The notes beneath the pieces are model-generated. The model made no database searches and was not told the DNA's origin. It was given only the letters and a program-made list of their open reading frames with translations. A stretch of 64,000 nt of DNA from an uncultured Ectothiorhodospiraceae bacterium. GTDB lineage: Bacteria; Pseudomonadota; Gammaproteobacteria; XJ16; Halofilaceae. Position numbers and translations under genes: made by a program. Below are positions 35,985-48,045 of this stretch, piece after piece. The stretch covers positions 55,207 to 119,206 of the forward strand of contig CAJXKK010000005.1 in the NCBI GenBank assembly GCA_913055615.1, given 5' to 3'. Numbering within the stretch: position 1 is the first letter of the stretch; every line of letters starts with the position of its first letter.

Positions 35985-37163
35985 TTACTTTTCGTGGGCG
36001 CGTTGTTCAAGGATATCCACTGCGGGCAGATGCCCGTGCTCGACGAATTCGAGGAATGCGCCCCCGCCGGTACAGATATAGTCCATGCGATCGGTCATCA
36101 CGAACTGGCGCAGGGCCGCAAGCGTATCGCCGCCACCGGCGATGGAGTAGGCCCCGGAGGCTGCGACCGCTTCCGCGAGCGCGCGCGTGCCACCGGCGAA
36201 CTGGTCGATCTCGAACATGCCAACGGGGCCGTTCCAGAAGATCGTACCGGCGTCCGCAAGCAGGCCGGCGTAGCGCGACCGGGTCTCGGGGCCGACGTCC
36301 AGGATCATGTCGTCTTCATCGACCTCGGCCACCGGCTTGATGGCGATCATCGCGTCCGAATGGGCGTAGGGGGCAACCACCACGTCGGTGGGGATCGGGA
36401 TGGCAGCGTCCCGCTCCTCGGCCTTCACGATGAGCCGCTTCGCGGCCTCCAGCAGCTCCGGCTCATAGAGGGACTTGCCGACCGGATAGCCCTCGGCCGC
36501 GATGAAGGTGTTGGCGATGCCGCCACCGACGATCAGGCGATCGACCTTGTCCAGCAGGGCATCGAGCACGCCCAGCTTGGTCGAAACCTTGGAGCCGCCG
36601 ACGATCGCGGTCAGCGGCCGGCGCGGGTTCTCGAGCACATGGTTGAGCGTATCGACCTCGCGCGCGAGCAGCGGACCGGCGCATGCCACGGGTGCATACT
36701 GCGCCACGCCATGCGTCGACGCCTGGGCGCGGTGGGCCACGCCGAAGGCGTCCATGACGTAGACGTCGCACAGCGCCGCCATCTTCTTCGCCAGCGCCGG
36801 ATCGTTGGCCTTCTCGCCCTCAAGCCAGCGCACGTTCTCGCACAGGACCATGTGGCCCGGTTCGATCTCCGCCAGGCCGTCGATCCAGTCGCGGACCAGC
36901 TCCACCGGCTTGCCCAGCAGCGCCGAGAGGTGGTCGGCCACCGGCCTGAGCGAGGAGGCCTCGTCGGGCTGACCCTCCTTCGGCCTGCCGAGATGGGCCA
37001 TAACCGCCAGGCGGGCGCCGGCATCGAGTGCCGCCTGGATGGTCGGCAGCGACGCCTGGATGCGTTCATCGCTGGTGACGCGCCCGTCGGCAACCGGGGA
37101 ATTCAGGTCCTCACGGATGAGCACCCGCTTGCCCGCGAGGTCGATATCCTCCATGCGCAGCAT
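35985..37163 (-). CDS. pgk: Phosphoglycerate kinase
   Basis: Two-domain kinase of 392 residues. The N-terminal domain has [14 protein letters not shown] and AHLGRPKEG, the middle has [15 protein letters not shown] near residue 189, and the C-terminal nucleotide domain has [10 protein letters not shown] near 315 and [11 protein letters not shown] near 346. The start ATG has GAGGAG seven bases upstream. It follows gap by 10 bases. Confidence 0.97.
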   Translation of the reverse strand: MLRMEDIDLAGKRVLIREDLNSPVADGRVTSDERIQASLPTIQAALDAGARLAVMAHLGRPKEGQPDEASSLRPVADHLSALLGKPVELVRDWIDGLAEIEPGHMVLCENVRWLEGEKANDPALAKKMAALCDVYVMDAFGVAHRAQASTHGVAQYAPVACAGPLLAREVDTLNHVLENPRRPLTAIVGGSKVSTKLGVLDALLDKVDRLIVGGGIANTFIAAEGYPVGKSLYEPELLEAAKRLIVKAEERDAAIPIPTDVVVAPYAHSDAMIAIKPVAEVDEDDMILDVGPETRSRYAGLLADAGTIFWNGPVGMFEIDQFAGGTRALAEAVAASGAYSIAGGGDTLAALRQFVMTDRMDYICTGGGAFLEFVEHGHLPAVDILEQRAHEK

Positions 37164-37173
37164 CGACCGCTCC

Positions 37174-38184
37174 TCAGCTCTTCGCCCAGGCGATCGCGAC
37201 GTCGAGCATGCGGTTCGAGAAACCCCACTCGTTGTCGTACCAGGCGACCGCCTTAACCAGCGTGCCGTCGGTCACCAGCGTCTGCGTGGAATCGAAGGTC
37301 GAGGACGCCGGATCGTGGTTGAAGTCGACCGATACCAGCGGCTGATCGTTGTACGCCAGCACGCCCTTGAGCGGACCGGCGGCCGCCTTGCGGCAGGCCT
37401 CGTTGATCTCTTCGATCGTGGTCTCGCGGCTGGCGATGAAACTGAAGTCCACCAGCGACACGTTGATCGTCGGCACCCGGACCGAGTAGCCCTGCAGCTT
37501 GCCCGCGAGTTCCGGCAGCACGAGGCCGACGGCCTTGGCCGCCCCGGTCGAGGTCGGGATCATCGAATGCGTCGCCGAGCGCGCGCGGCGCAGATCGCTG
37601 TGATAGACGTCGGTCAGCACCTGGTCATTGGTGTAGCTGTGGACCGTCGTCATCTGGCCGCAGCGCACGCCCACGGTCTCGTTCAGCGCCTTGACCAGCG
37701 GCGCGAGGCAGTTGGTCGTGCAGGAGGCGTTGGAGACCACGGTCATGTCCTGCGTCAGGATCTCGTGGTTCACGCCGTAGCAGACGGTCGCATCGACATT
37801 GCCCTTGGCGGGTGCCGAGATCAGCACCTTTTTCGCGCCCGCGGTGACGTGGGCCCGCGCCTTGTCGGCCTCAGTGAACAGGCCGGTGCATTCGAGCACG
37901 ACGTCGACGCCCAGCTCGCCCCAGGGCAGCTTCGACGGATCGCGCTCGGCGCAGACGCGGATGCGATCGCCGTTGACGACCATCGCGTCCTGCTCCACCG
38001 CGACCTCGCCCGGGAACCGCCCGTGGGCGGTATCGAAGCGGGTCAGATGGGCGTTGGTCTCGGCGTCGCCGAGATCGTTGATGGCGACGATCCGGATTTC
38101 GTCGGTCCGCCCGTACTCGTACAGCGAGCGCAGTACATTACGCCCGATACGCCCGTAGCCGTTGATCGCAACCTTCGTGGCCAT
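37174..38184 (-). CDS. gap: Type I glyceraldehyde-3-phosphate dehydrogenase
   Basis: Enzyme of 336 residues. The NAD-binding motif is [15 protein letters not shown] at the N-terminus, the catalytic Cys is in [13 protein letters not shown] near residue 155 and His in VHSYTNDQ near 182; [12 protein letters not shown] is near the C-terminus. The residue after beta-strand 2 (INDLGD) suggests use of NAD. Co-directional with pgk and pyk downstream and tkt upstream. Confidence 0.97.
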   Translation of the reverse strand: MATKVAINGYGRIGRNVLRSLYEYGRTDEIRIVAINDLGDAETNAHLTRFDTAHGRFPGEVAVEQDAMVVNGDRIRVCAERDPSKLPWGELGVDVVLECTGLFTEADKARAHVTAGAKKVLISAPAKGNVDATVCYGVNHEILTQDMTVVSNASCTTNCLAPLVKALNETVGVRCGQMTTVHSYTNDQVLTDVYHSDLRRARSATHSMIPTSTGAAKAVGLVLPELAGKLQGYSVRVPTINVSLVDFSFIASRETTIEEINEACRKAAAGPLKGVLAYNDQPLVSVDFNHDPASSTFDSTQTLVTDGTLVKAVAWYDNEWGFSNRMLDVAIAWAKS

Positions 38185-38298
38185 GGCCAGTTATCCTCCT
38201 GGGTGTCAGGTAATGAGGGGCGCCCGTGGGCGCCCCGCCAGCAGTGAATCTGTTTCACGGAATCCGGCTCGGTGCCCGTGGACCCGTGGTTTTTGGGT

Positions 38299-38416
38299 TC
38301 TCGCCAAGTGCGCCAAGGAACAAAAAACCGGGTGCGAACTGCCGGCATTGGCCTTCGGCCAAAGCCGGCCTACGATGTACTTTGCATTCCTTGGCGTGCT
38401 TGGCGTCTTGGCGAGA
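38299..38416. repeat. Gene-free inverted-repeat element, TCTCGCCAAGACGCC family
   Basis: The left arm (38299-38319) reads TCTCGCCAAGTGCGCCAAGG with an internal deletion relative to the right arm (38388-38416), which is the full inverse form. Inside is the REP-like pair GCCGGC..GGCC/GGCC..GCCGGC (38341-38371). It occupies most of the 240-base gap between tkt and gap. Arms are of the same family as those framing the GxxExxY gene. Confidence 0.7.
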
Positions 38417-38424
38417 GACCCCTT

Positions 38425-40443
38425 TTAAGCGTTCTCGGCCGTCCGGGTCTCGCCGACCACTTCGCGGGCGGTCTCGACGACGTGCTCGACGGTGAAACCG
38501 AAATGCGCCATCACGTCGCCCGACGGCGCGGACTCGCCGAAGGTGTCGATACCGACCACGGCGCCGTCCGGACCGACCAGCCCGCGCCAGCCACCGGTCA
38601 CGCCGGCCTCGATCGCAACCCGGCGACCGGCGCGCGGCAGCACGGCGTCCTGCCAGGCGCGGTCCTGGGCCTCGAAACGATCGAGGCAAGGCATGGAAAC
38701 CACACGCGCCTGGACGCCATCCGCGGCCAGCCGCTCGGCCGCGCCCGTCGCCAGGTGCACCTCGGAACCGGTCGCGATCAGCGTGACATCGGGGTCGCCC
38801 TCGCAGTCCATGAGTACATAACCGCCGCGCCCGATCGCCGCCTTCTGGTTGGCATCACGCTGCTGCGCCGGCAGCCCCTGACGCGAGAAAGCGAGGGCGC
38901 ACGGACCATCGGTGCGTTCGAGCGCGCGCTGCCACGCGGCGACGGTCTCGACCGCATCACAGGGCCGCCAGACCTCCATCCGGGGTATCAGGCGCAGCGT
39001 GGCGAGCTGCTCCACCGCCTGGTGCGTCGGGCCGTCCTCACCGAGACCGATCGAGTCATGCGTATAAACGAATATGCTCGGGATCTTCATCAGCGCGGCC
39101 ATGCGCACGGCGTTGCGGGCGTATTCCGAGAACATCAGGAACGTGCCGCCGAACGGCTTGAAGCCGCCGTGCAGGACGATACCGTTGACGATCGCCGACA
39201 TGGCGAACTCGCGTACCCCGTAATAGAGATAGCCGCCGTCGGCCTGCTCGCGGTTGATGTCCGTCGCGCCCTTCCAGCGGGTGTTGTTGGATCCGGTCAG
39301 ATCCGCCGAACCGCCGAGCAGTTCCGGCAGGGCGTCGGCGAAACCGCCGATCGCCGCCTGCGAGGCCTTGCGCGTCGCCACTTTCTCGGCCGCCGCGTCG
39401 GTCTGCTCAATCAGTTGCTCGGCGTGCGCCGCCCAGCCCTTCGGTAATTCGCCGGCCAGGCGCCGATCCAGCTCCGCGGCCAGTTCCGGGCAGGCCTCGC
39501 GGTAGGCGGCCATGCGCCGTTCCCAATCGGCCTCGCGCTCGGCACCCGTGGTACGCGCATCCCAACCCGCATAGACCTCCTGCGGGACCTCGAACGGCGC
39601 ATGCGGCCAGCCGATGGTCTCGCGCACCAGGGCGATCTCGTCGTCGCCCAGCGCGGCACCGTGCGACTCTTCCTTGCCCTGCCTGTTCGGGGAGCCCCAC
39701 CCGATCACGGTCTTGCAGCAGATGATCGACGGGCGGTCGGTCTCGGCCCGGGCGGCCTCGATCGCGGCGCGCACCGCGGCCGGATCGTGGCCATCGACAT
39801 CGGGTACGACATGCCAGTTATAGGCGGCGAAGCGGCTCGGGGTATCGTCCGTGAACCAGCCCTCGACCGGTCCGTCGATCGAGATCCCGTTGTCGTCGTA
39901 GAACACGACCAGCTTGCCGAGGCCGAGGGTGCCGGCCAGCGAGCAGGCCTCGTGGGAAATGCCCTCCATCAGGCAGCCATCGCCCGCGAAGGTGTACGTC
40001 CAGTGGCCGATCACCTCATGATCGTCGCGGTTGAAGCGGGCCGCCAGCGTCTTCTCGGCGAGCGCCATGCCGACGGCATTGGCAAGGCCCTGACCGAGCG
40101 GCCCGGTGGTCGTCTCGACGCCGGGCGTGTAGCCGTATTCGGGGTGCCCGGGCGTCATCGAGTGCAGCTGGCGGAAGCGCTTGATCTCATCCAGCGGCAG
40201 CGCGTAGCCGCTCAGGTGCAGCAGCGAGTACAACAGCATGGAGCCGTGGCCGTTGGAGAGCACGAAGCGGTCGCGATCGGGCCAGTCGGGATTGGCGGGG
40301 TTGTGCCGGAGGTAGTCGTTCCAGAGCACCTCGGCGATGTCCGCCATACCCATGGGCATGCCGGGGTGGCCGGAATTGGCCTGCTGTACCGCGTCCATGG
40401 ACAGCGCGCGGATGGCGTTGGCGAGATCGCGACGCGCGGGCAT
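38425..40443 (-). CDS. tkt: Transketolase
   Basis: Thiamine diphosphate enzyme of 672 residues transferring two-carbon units. Conserved parts are [19 protein letters not shown] near residue 24, [17 protein letters not shown] near 57, [13 protein letters not shown] near 153 (ThDP/Mg site), [15 protein letters not shown] near 465 and [10 protein letters not shown] near the C-terminus. The start [12 protein letters not shown] has GGGAG eight bases upstream. It leads a tkt-gap-pgk-pyk series. No phosphoribulokinase or true RuBisCO is nearby, so it most likely serves glycolysis and the pentose phosphate pathway. Confidence 0.96.
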   Translation of the reverse strand: MPARRDLANAIRALSMDAVQQANSGHPGMPMGMADIAEVLWNDYLRHNPANPDWPDRDRFVLSNGHGSMLLYSLLHLSGYALPLDEIKRFRQLHSMTPGHPEYGYTPGVETTTGPLGQGLANAVGMALAEKTLAARFNRDDHEVIGHWTYTFAGDGCLMEGISHEACSLAGTLGLGKLVVFYDDNGISIDGPVEGWFTDDTPSRFAAYNWHVVPDVDGHDPAAVRAAIEAARAETDRPSIICCKTVIGWGSPNRQGKEESHGAALGDDEIALVRETIGWPHAPFEVPQEVYAGWDARTTGAEREADWERRMAAYREACPELAAELDRRLAGELPKGWAAHAEQLIEQTDAAAEKVATRKASQAAIGGFADALPELLGGSADLTGSNNTRWKGATDINREQADGGYLYYGVREFAMSAIVNGIVLHGGFKPFGGTFLMFSEYARNAVRMAALMKIPSIFVYTHDSIGLGEDGPTHQAVEQLATLRLIPRMEVWRPCDAVETVAAWQRALERTDGPCALAFSRQGLPAQQRDANQKAAIGRGGYVLMDCEGDPDVTLIATGSEVHLATGAAERLAADGVQARVVSMPCLDRFEAQDRAWQDAVLPRAGRRVAIEAGVTGGWRGLVGPDGAVVGIDTFGESAPSGDVMAHFGFTVEHVVETAREVVGETRTAENA

Positions 40444-40764
40444 ACTGGGAACTCCCGGGGTATTGCAGTATCGAACAAGGAACAGGCGTGGGCCGGCGCG
40501 GCGGAAACGCGGCGCGGGCCTTGCACAGCCGCGGCGCCGCCCCCACTTCACGGTGAGGCGGAAGGCGGTGAGTCACCGGCCTTCAGGTCGTACCGACACG
40601 CCGCGACCAGACGCGGCGAGGCGCGATTGTCGCCTACCCGGCGGTTGACAGCAAGCCGGAAGGGGCGCACGCCCGTGCATGCAGTGTCTGGAATGGCCAG
40701 CAGTCGGCTGTTATACTGGAAGATTACCTTCGCTGTCTGAAATGCCGCCCGGCATCCGGAGATT
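40444..40764. promoter_or_regulatory. Divergent tkt/rpoD promoter region
   Basis: A stretch of 321 bases without a gene. TATACT at 40712-40717 is a good -10 box for rpoD with a weak -35; GGAG precedes the rpoD ATG. Several short GC palindromes are present near 40650-40685. No riboswitch was recognised. Confidence 0.45.
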
Positions 40765-42585
<1,821 letters not shown>

Positions 42586-42611
42586 TCCGGCGCCAGCGCC
42601 CCACCGACAAG

Positions 42612-42644
42612 GCCGCATCCGGTTAGCCTGGTGCGGCTTTTTTT
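42612..42644 (+). terminator. Rho-independent terminator of rpoD
   Basis: The stem GCCGCA(T)C / G(G)TGCGGC is followed by seven T residues (42638-42644), 27 bases after the rpoD stop. Confidence 0.85.
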
Positions 42645-42663
42645 GTGTTTGGGGCTCCCCAAC

Positions 42664-42821
42664 AAAACCGGTATCTCGCCAAGACGCCAGGCGCGCCAAG
42701 GAGAGCAGAAAAAGGTCGTGCTCACTCGCACGACATGTCATGCGGGAGACGGGACCTCAAGCATTTATCCATCTTTTGACCTTCCTTGGCGCGCCTGGCG
42801 TCTTGGCGAGATACCGGTTTT
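42664..42821. repeat. Gene-free element with perfect 39-bp inverted repeats
   Basis: The arms 42664-42702 and 42783-42821 are perfect inverse copies of 39 bases (beginning AAAACCGGTATCTCGCCAAG) with an 80-base spacer. The spacer has no gene but contains a small GGTCGTGC/GCACGAC hairpin. It is the best preserved copy of the family that also frames the GxxExxY gene. The remaining bases to glgP hold only the glgP leader. Confidence 0.8.
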
Positions 42822-42935
42822 TCCCTGATCACGACACCCGATGCCCCGCCCTGTGGCAAGCTGCGCCGCAACAGGCTATAACACCATCGCGGGCCCCGGA
42901 TCTCCGGGGCCCGTGTCCATCCCGAGGAGATGCCC

Positions 42936-45488
42936 ATGGCGGGCAAACGCTACCCGCTCGAAGTCCGGCCCGTGATCCCGGAGGCGCTCGCGCGCCTGCA
43001 CGATCTTTCCGGCAACCTGATCTATTCCTGGGACCGCCGCGTGCGCGGTCTGTTCCGGCGTATCGACAGCGAACTCTGGGACCGCTGCGACCATAACCCC
43101 AAGGTGTTCCTGCGGCGCGTGCCGCAGGAGCGGTTCGAAACGCTCGCGGCCGACACGGACTTCCTCGCCGAGTACGAAGCGGCGCTGATGGCGTTCGATC
43201 AGTATCACGAGGCGACCAATCCGAGGATCCGGCGGGTCGACGGCCTCGATCCCGACGCGGATTCCATCGCCTATTTCTGCATGGAGTACGGCCTGCATGA
43301 GAGCCTGCATCTGTATTCGGGCGGGCTCGGCATCCTCGCCGGCGATCACTGCAAGGCGGCGGCGGATATCGGGCTGCCCTTTACCGCCGTGGGCCTGATG
43401 TACCGGCAGGGCTATTTCACGCAGACAGTGGATGCCGAGGGCTGGCAGCAGGCCCATTACCTGCCGGTCGAGCTGGCGGATGAACCGATCACGCCCGCGG
43501 TGGACGCCGACGGCAATGATCTGCGGATCACCGTGGCGTTCCCGGAACGTGATGTCCATGTGCGTGTCTGGCAGGCGATGGTCGGCCATGTCCGTATCCT
43601 GCTGCTGGATACCGAACTCGACGACAACGCCACCGAAGACCGCGCGATCACGTATCAGCTGTACGGCGGCGACAGCGGCACGCGGATCGCCCAGGAGATC
43701 GTTCTCGGCATCGGCGGCGTGCGCGCCCTGCGTGCGCTCGGTCTCGCCCCGAGCGTGTGGCACATCAACGAGGGCCACCCCGCGTTCTCGATCCTCGAGC
43801 GCTGCCGCGAGCAGGTTGCCGCCGGACTCGACTTCGAGGCCGCGCTGGAGGCCGTCGCCGCGGCGACCGTGTTCACCACGCACACGCCGGTGCCGGCGGG
43901 CCACGATCTGTTCGCGCACGACCTGATGAGCACGCATTTCCAGGCCTTCGTCGAGGCGCTCGGCATCAGCCTGGAGCGTTTCCTCGACCTCGGTGATTCG
44001 CCCCAGGACGATGCGCACTTCAATATGACCGCCCTCGCCCTGCGGGGCTCGCGGCGGCATAACGGCGTAAGCCGGATCCACGGCGGCGTCGCGTCGACCA
44101 TGGAGCGCTACCTCTGGCCCGAGGTGCCGCCATCCGAGAACCCGATCACGTACGTCACCAACGGCGTCCACATCCCCACGTTCCTCGCGCGTGACTGGGC
44201 CGACCTGTTCGACGGCGTCATGCCCGGCTGGCGCAGCCATCTGTGCGACGAACCGTTATGGCGCGAGGGAATCGAGTCCATCCCGAGCCAACGGTTCTGG
44301 TCAGTGCGCCAGGTGCTCAAAAGTCACCTCATGACGGCGCTGTCGGAGCGCCTGACCGCGGATTACACCCGGCGCCACGTCAGCCGCGCCCGGATCCGCT
44401 CGATGCAGCAGACCCTTGCGCCCGAGAACACCCGGACTCTGATCATCGGCTTCGCGCGCCGCTTCGCGACCTACAAACGGGCGCTGCTGCTGTTCCGCGA
44501 CCCGGAGCGGCTCGCGCGCCTGCTGGGTGACCCCGAGCGCCCGGTCGTGATCCTGTTCGCCGGCAAGGCTCACCCGAAGGACGAACCCGGCCAGGCGTTG
44601 ATCCACGAGATCGTCCAGCGCAGCGCCGAACCAGCTTTCCGCGACCGGGTATTCTTTGTCGAGGGCTACGGCATGGCGTTGGCGCGTCACCTGGTGACCG
44701 GCGTCGATGTGTGGCTCAACAACCCCGAGTACCCATTGGAGGCCAGCGGCACATCCGGACAGAAGGCCGCCGCCAACGGCGTGCTCAATCTGAGCGTGCT
44801 CGACGGCTGGTGGGCGGAGGGCTTCAACGGCGACAACGGTTGGGCCATCGAACCGCACGCCGCCGGCATCGATCCCGAGGAACGCGATGAAGTCGAGGCC
44901 GAGGAACTGCTTGACCTGCTCGAGTACGAGGTGATCCCGAGCTGGTTCAGCGGCGACGGTGGCGTACCGGAGGACTGGATCGCACGCTGCCGCGCGTCGA
45001 TGACCAGCATCCTGCCGCGCTTCAACGCCGAGCGGATGGTGTTCGAATACGCGCACCGCCTCTACCGCCCGGCCGCCGAGCACGGCCGCCGGCTCACGTC
45101 GGGCGGCGGCGAGCGCGCCCAGGCGCTGGGGCAGTGGAAACGCCGGGTCCATGAGTGCTGGCAGGAGGTCGGCCTGCACTGGACGCAGACGCCGCCGGGC
45201 GCGGCGCGCACCGGTGAAACCGTCCGGCTTGCGGTCGCGGTACACCTCGGCGATCTCGCCGTTGACGATATCCGCGTGGAATGCGTGCTGGACCTGTCAC
45301 ACGACGGTGCGGATCACGACCCGCGTATCGAGCGGTTCACGCCCACCACGGACGCAGGCCAGCAAGCGCGATTCGAACTCGAACTCGACGACCTGCCGAA
45401 CGGCCTGCTGCACATGCGCGTGCGCGCGTATCCCTGGCATGAAGACCTCGCCCATCCGTTCGAGACGGGGTTGATGAGCGGGCTTTAG
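42936..45488 (+). CDS. glgP: Alpha-glucan family phosphorylase (GT35)
   Basis: Phosphorylase of 850 residues releasing glucose 1-phosphate from glycogen or maltodextrin. It is the shorter, AlgP-like bacterial/archaeal type: AYFCMEYGLHESLHLYSGGL near residue 112, HINEGHPAFSILE near 275, and the PLP-binding GTSGQKAAANGVLNLSVLDG near 612. Two ATG codons are possible; the second (42936) has GAGGAG six bases upstream and is preferred. With malQ it would degrade glycogen. Confidence 0.92.
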   Translation: MAGKRYPLEVRPVIPEALARLHDLSGNLIYSWDRRVRGLFRRIDSELWDRCDHNPKVFLRRVPQERFETLAADTDFLAEYEAALMAFDQYHEATNPRIRRVDGLDPDADSIAYFCMEYGLHESLHLYSGGLGILAGDHCKAAADIGLPFTAVGLMYRQGYFTQTVDAEGWQQAHYLPVELADEPITPAVDADGNDLRITVAFPERDVHVRVWQAMVGHVRILLLDTELDDNATEDRAITYQLYGGDSGTRIAQEIVLGIGGVRALRALGLAPSVWHINEGHPAFSILERCREQVAAGLDFEAALEAVAAATVFTTHTPVPAGHDLFAHDLMSTHFQAFVEALGISLERFLDLGDSPQDDAHFNMTALALRGSRRHNGVSRIHGGVASTMERYLWPEVPPSENPITYVTNGVHIPTFLARDWADLFDGVMPGWRSHLCDEPLWREGIESIPSQRFWSVRQVLKSHLMTALSERLTADYTRRHVSRARIRSMQQTLAPENTRTLIIGFARRFATYKRALLLFRDPERLARLLGDPERPVVILFAGKAHPKDEPGQALIHEIVQRSAEPAFRDRVFFVEGYGMALARHLVTGVDVWLNNPEYPLEASGTSGQKAAANGVLNLSVLDGWWAEGFNGDNGWAIEPHAAGIDPEERDEVEAEELLDLLEYEVIPSWFSGDGGVPEDWIARCRASMTSILPRFNAERMVFEYAHRLYRPAAEHGRRLTSGGGERAQALGQWKRRVHECWQEVGLHWTQTPPGAARTGETVRLAVAVHLGDLAVDDIRVECVLDLSHDGADHDPRIERFTPTTDAGQQARFELELDDLPNGLLHMRVRAYPWHEDLAHPFETGLMSGL

Positions 45489-45507
45489 GCCGGGAAAGAA
45501 TATTTCC

Positions 45508-45994
45508 CGCAGAGGCGCGGAGACCGCACAGAAGGCAAGGGAGGTCGGGAAAACAACATGCCGCTTCTGCGTTTCTGCGCCCCTCGGAGAACCGCTCCAG
45601 CAGCTAGTGGGCCATGCGGATATTTCGGTAACGCGGTGAGGCGGCAGGCGGCAGGCGGCAGGCGGCAGGCGGCAGGATCGTAGGCCGGCTTTCCTCGGCG
45701 TCCGGAACCCGTCCGATGTGCATCGCCATTGGCCGCCGGGGAATGACGGCATTGCGCGGTGAGATGTACCGGCCCGTATCCATCGGCGCGGACCGCACAA
45801 AGCCGGCCTACGTCGGTCCGGGTGACATGCCGAGTGCCTGTGCAGGCCACGGCTTGTCCGGGGTGCGCAGCGGTAAGGGCGGCGGGCGTAGTCCGGCCTA
45901 CGTGGGTTGGGGAGCATTCCAGGTATCGATTTGCAGGTTACGCAGGCGCGCGTGGTCGAACCCCTGCGTGCTCTGCGGCTCAACGCCTCTGCGA
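45508..45994. repeat. Repeat-rich intergenic region with CGCAGAGGCGCGGAG arms
   Basis: The gap 45489-46013 contains no recognisable gene. CGCAGAGGCGCGGAG (45508-45522) has a weaker inverse at 45551-45597 and another (CGCCTCTGCGAGAA) near 45983-45996. Between them lie a heptamer repeat and three copies of a GTAGGCCGG-type unit (45680, inverse ones at 45797 and 45895). It looks like nested insertions of small palindromic elements. Confidence 0.6.
45640..45674. repeat. Tandem heptamer, five copies
   Basis: The unit GGCGGCA is repeated five times without error. It is a short, slippage-prone array in a non-coding gap, not a CRISPR array. Confidence 0.85.
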
Positions 45995-46013
45995 GAACCC
46001 CGGGAAAAGCGCC

Positions 46014-47387
46014 TCAGCCCACGCGGCCGAACCGAGCGAGGCGCGCGCGCCATGACGCCGAATCAAGCGCCGCCAGGTCATCCATCTCGAAGCGCCACAT
46101 CCAGTTGCCCTGGCAGCTACCCGGGACATTCATACGGGCCTCGCTGCCGCGAGCGAGGAGATCCTGGAACGGGATGATGGCGAGCCGGGCCCGGGATCCG
46201 AGGGCGGCATCAATGAGCGGTGCCGGCATGGTCACGCCGGTCATCTCCAGCGCCCACCGCACTGCATCGCGTTCGTCTTCGTCGAGGCTGCGCCACCAGC
46301 CCAGCGTCGTATCGTTGTCGTGGGTGCCGGTGTAGGCGACGGACCATTCGGGATGGTGCTCCGGGCGGTGCGGATTGTCCGGCCCGCCGTCGAAGGCGAA
46401 CTGGAGCACCCGCATGCCGGGCACTCCGAGGCCGTCGCGCAGTGCGTGCACGTCGTCGGTGATCACGCCGAGATCCTCGGCCACCAGCGGCAGGTGACCG
46501 AGCTGCGCGCGGATCGCGTCGAACGGGACCCGGCCGGGCCCAGGCACCCAGCGCCCGTCCCGCGCAGCGGCCGCCCCCGCCGGGATCGACCAGGCGGCGG
46601 CGAAGCCACGGAAGTGATCTATACGCAGCAGATCGAAACAGCCGGCCTGAACCCGCAAGCGCCGCGACCACCAGCGCCAGCCATCGGCGGCGTGGGCCTC
46701 CCAGTCGTGCAGGGGCTGGCCCCAGTGCTGACCGGTCTCGGAGAACGCATCCGGCGGAACGCCGGCCTCGCCGGTGACGGTACCGTCGGCATCGACGGTG
46801 AACAGGTGCGGTTCAACCCAGACGTCGGCGCTGTCAAGCGCGCAGTAGATCGGCACGTCGCCGAACAGCCCAACCCCGCGTGCATGGGCGTAGGTACGCA
46901 GGCACCGCCACTGGTGCGCGAACCGCCACTGGGCCACCCGCTCGGCGTGGATCGCCCCGGCGAGTTCGCGGCGGGCATCGGCGAGCGCGTCCGGCGCGCG
47001 TTCGCGCACAGCCGCGGGCCACTTCGGCCAAGGGCGTGCGAACCTCGCGCGCAGGGCCGCGAACAGGGCCCAGTCCTCGAGCCAATCGCGCTCGGTGCGG
47101 ACAAAGGCCTCCAACGCCTCGTCCGAGGGCTCCGCACAGTCGCCCGGATCCAGCAGGTGGGTTCCGCCGGCACAGGTCGAAGGCGGCTGGTAGGGACAGT
47201 CCGTATCATCAACCGGTCCCACCGGCAGCATTTGCCAGTAGCGGAATCCGGCCGACGCCAGCCAGTCGATGAAACGGTACGCAGAGGTGTCCAGGCGCCC
47301 GTTCGGGCCCGGACCTGGCAGCGACGTAGGGTGCAGCAGCACACCGGCCGAGCGGGGACCGAGCGCCGGCTCATCGGATAAAGACAT
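46014..47387 (-). CDS. malQ: 4-alpha-glucanotransferase (amylomaltase, GH77)
   Basis: Enzyme of 457 residues that disproportionates maltodextrins. Conserved stretches are SAGVLLHPTSLPG at the N-terminus, WQMLPVGPVDDTDCPYQ near residue 50, DLLRIDHFRGFAAAW near 255 (nucleophile Asp), LVAEDLGVITDDV near 303 (acid/base Glu) and YTGTHDNDTTLGWW near 355. The start MSLSDEPALG is set by family alignment; its ribosome site is weak. Co-directional with the small membrane gene and the GH57 gene upstream. Confidence 0.95.
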   Translation of the reverse strand: MSLSDEPALGPRSAGVLLHPTSLPGPGPNGRLDTSAYRFIDWLASAGFRYWQMLPVGPVDDTDCPYQPPSTCAGGTHLLDPGDCAEPSDEALEAFVRTERDWLEDWALFAALRARFARPWPKWPAAVRERAPDALADARRELAGAIHAERVAQWRFAHQWRCLRTYAHARGVGLFGDVPIYCALDSADVWVEPHLFTVDADGTVTGEAGVPPDAFSETGQHWGQPLHDWEAHAADGWRWWSRRLRVQAGCFDLLRIDHFRGFAAAWSIPAGAAAARDGRWVPGPGRVPFDAIRAQLGHLPLVAEDLGVITDDVHALRDGLGVPGMRVLQFAFDGGPDNPHRPEHHPEWSVAYTGTHDNDTTLGWWRSLDEDERDAVRWALEMTGVTMPAPLIDAALGSRARLAIIPFQDLLARGSEARMNVPGSCQGNWMWRFEMDDLAALDSASWRARLARFGRVG

Positions 47388-47439
47388 ATTGCCCGCCGTA
47401 TTCACGATCCGGCCGTCATCCACCGCGGCGACGGGGCGA

Positions 47440-47847
47440 TCAACGCGACCCGATCCGTCGCAGGCCATTCAGCAGACACAGCGTACCCAGACCCCAGACG
47501 CCATTGAGTAACAACCCCACCGGGACCCTGCCGAGGTCGAAATCGACCCCCTTGAGCGGGAACACGATCAGCAGGGCGACGGCGGTCGGGCCGATTGCCC
47601 CCACCACGGCGGCCCAGATCCAGCGCTTGAGCCCATGGTTCGCCCGCACCAGCAGCCAGAGCACGATGCCCCAGACACCGCCCCAGAACGCGAGCGAAAT
47701 CACCGCCGGGATCCCGAGCGGTTCCGTCGGCGACAGGTTGTAGGCGCTGGCACCGATCACGCCGGTGGCGGCAAGCAGGGCCAGCAGGCCCTGATGAAAA
47801 ATCAGCGTCGCGAGGAAACCGGCGATAAATGATTTCAGATGGATCAT
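47440..47847 (-). CDS. Small integral membrane protein, unknown function
   Basis: Protein of 135 residues with four predicted transmembrane helices: FIAGFLATLIFHQGLLALLA, AVISLAFWGGVWGIVLWLLV, WAAVVGAIGPTAVALLIVF and VGLLLNGVWGLGTLCLLNGL. Gly-rich helices and the order resemble small conserved inner-membrane proteins of unknown role. The start MIHLKSF is preferred; the open frame before it runs through a dispersed repeat arm. It lies 52 bases upstream of malQ. Confidence 0.7.
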   Translation of the reverse strand: MIHLKSFIAGFLATLIFHQGLLALLAATGVIGASAYNLSPTEPLGIPAVISLAFWGGVWGIVLWLLVRANHGLKRWIWAAVVGAIGPTAVALLIVFPLKGVDFDLGRVPVGLLLNGVWGLGTLCLLNGLRRIGSR

Positions 47848-47890
47848 CGGGTTATTCCCGTTTGTATTCAAAGTCAAAAAGGCGGCCTCA

Positions 47891-47910
47891 CGCAGAGGCG
47901 CGGAGCACGC
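47891..47910. repeat. Single arm of the CGCAGAGGCGCGGAG family
   Basis: CGCAGAGGCGCGGAGCACGC without a visible partner, just upstream of the small membrane protein gene. The nearby 48000-48040 stretch has imperfect CCCTTGG/CCCTCAG heptamer-like repeats. Confidence 0.6.
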
Positions 47911-48045
47911 AAAGAAAAGGAAAAAAGCCAACCAGTAGCCGCTCTTCGCCATGTCCAGAAACGCAGGCCGGCCCAAGAGTCACCCCACAACAACCATCCT
48001 CCCTCAGCCCTCAGCCCTTGGCCCTTGGCCCTGCCGCCTGCCATC

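Noticed and set aside
45640-45674. CRISPR-like array.
   Set aside because: Seven-base units without spacers; no cas genes. No CRISPR array was found anywhere in the window.
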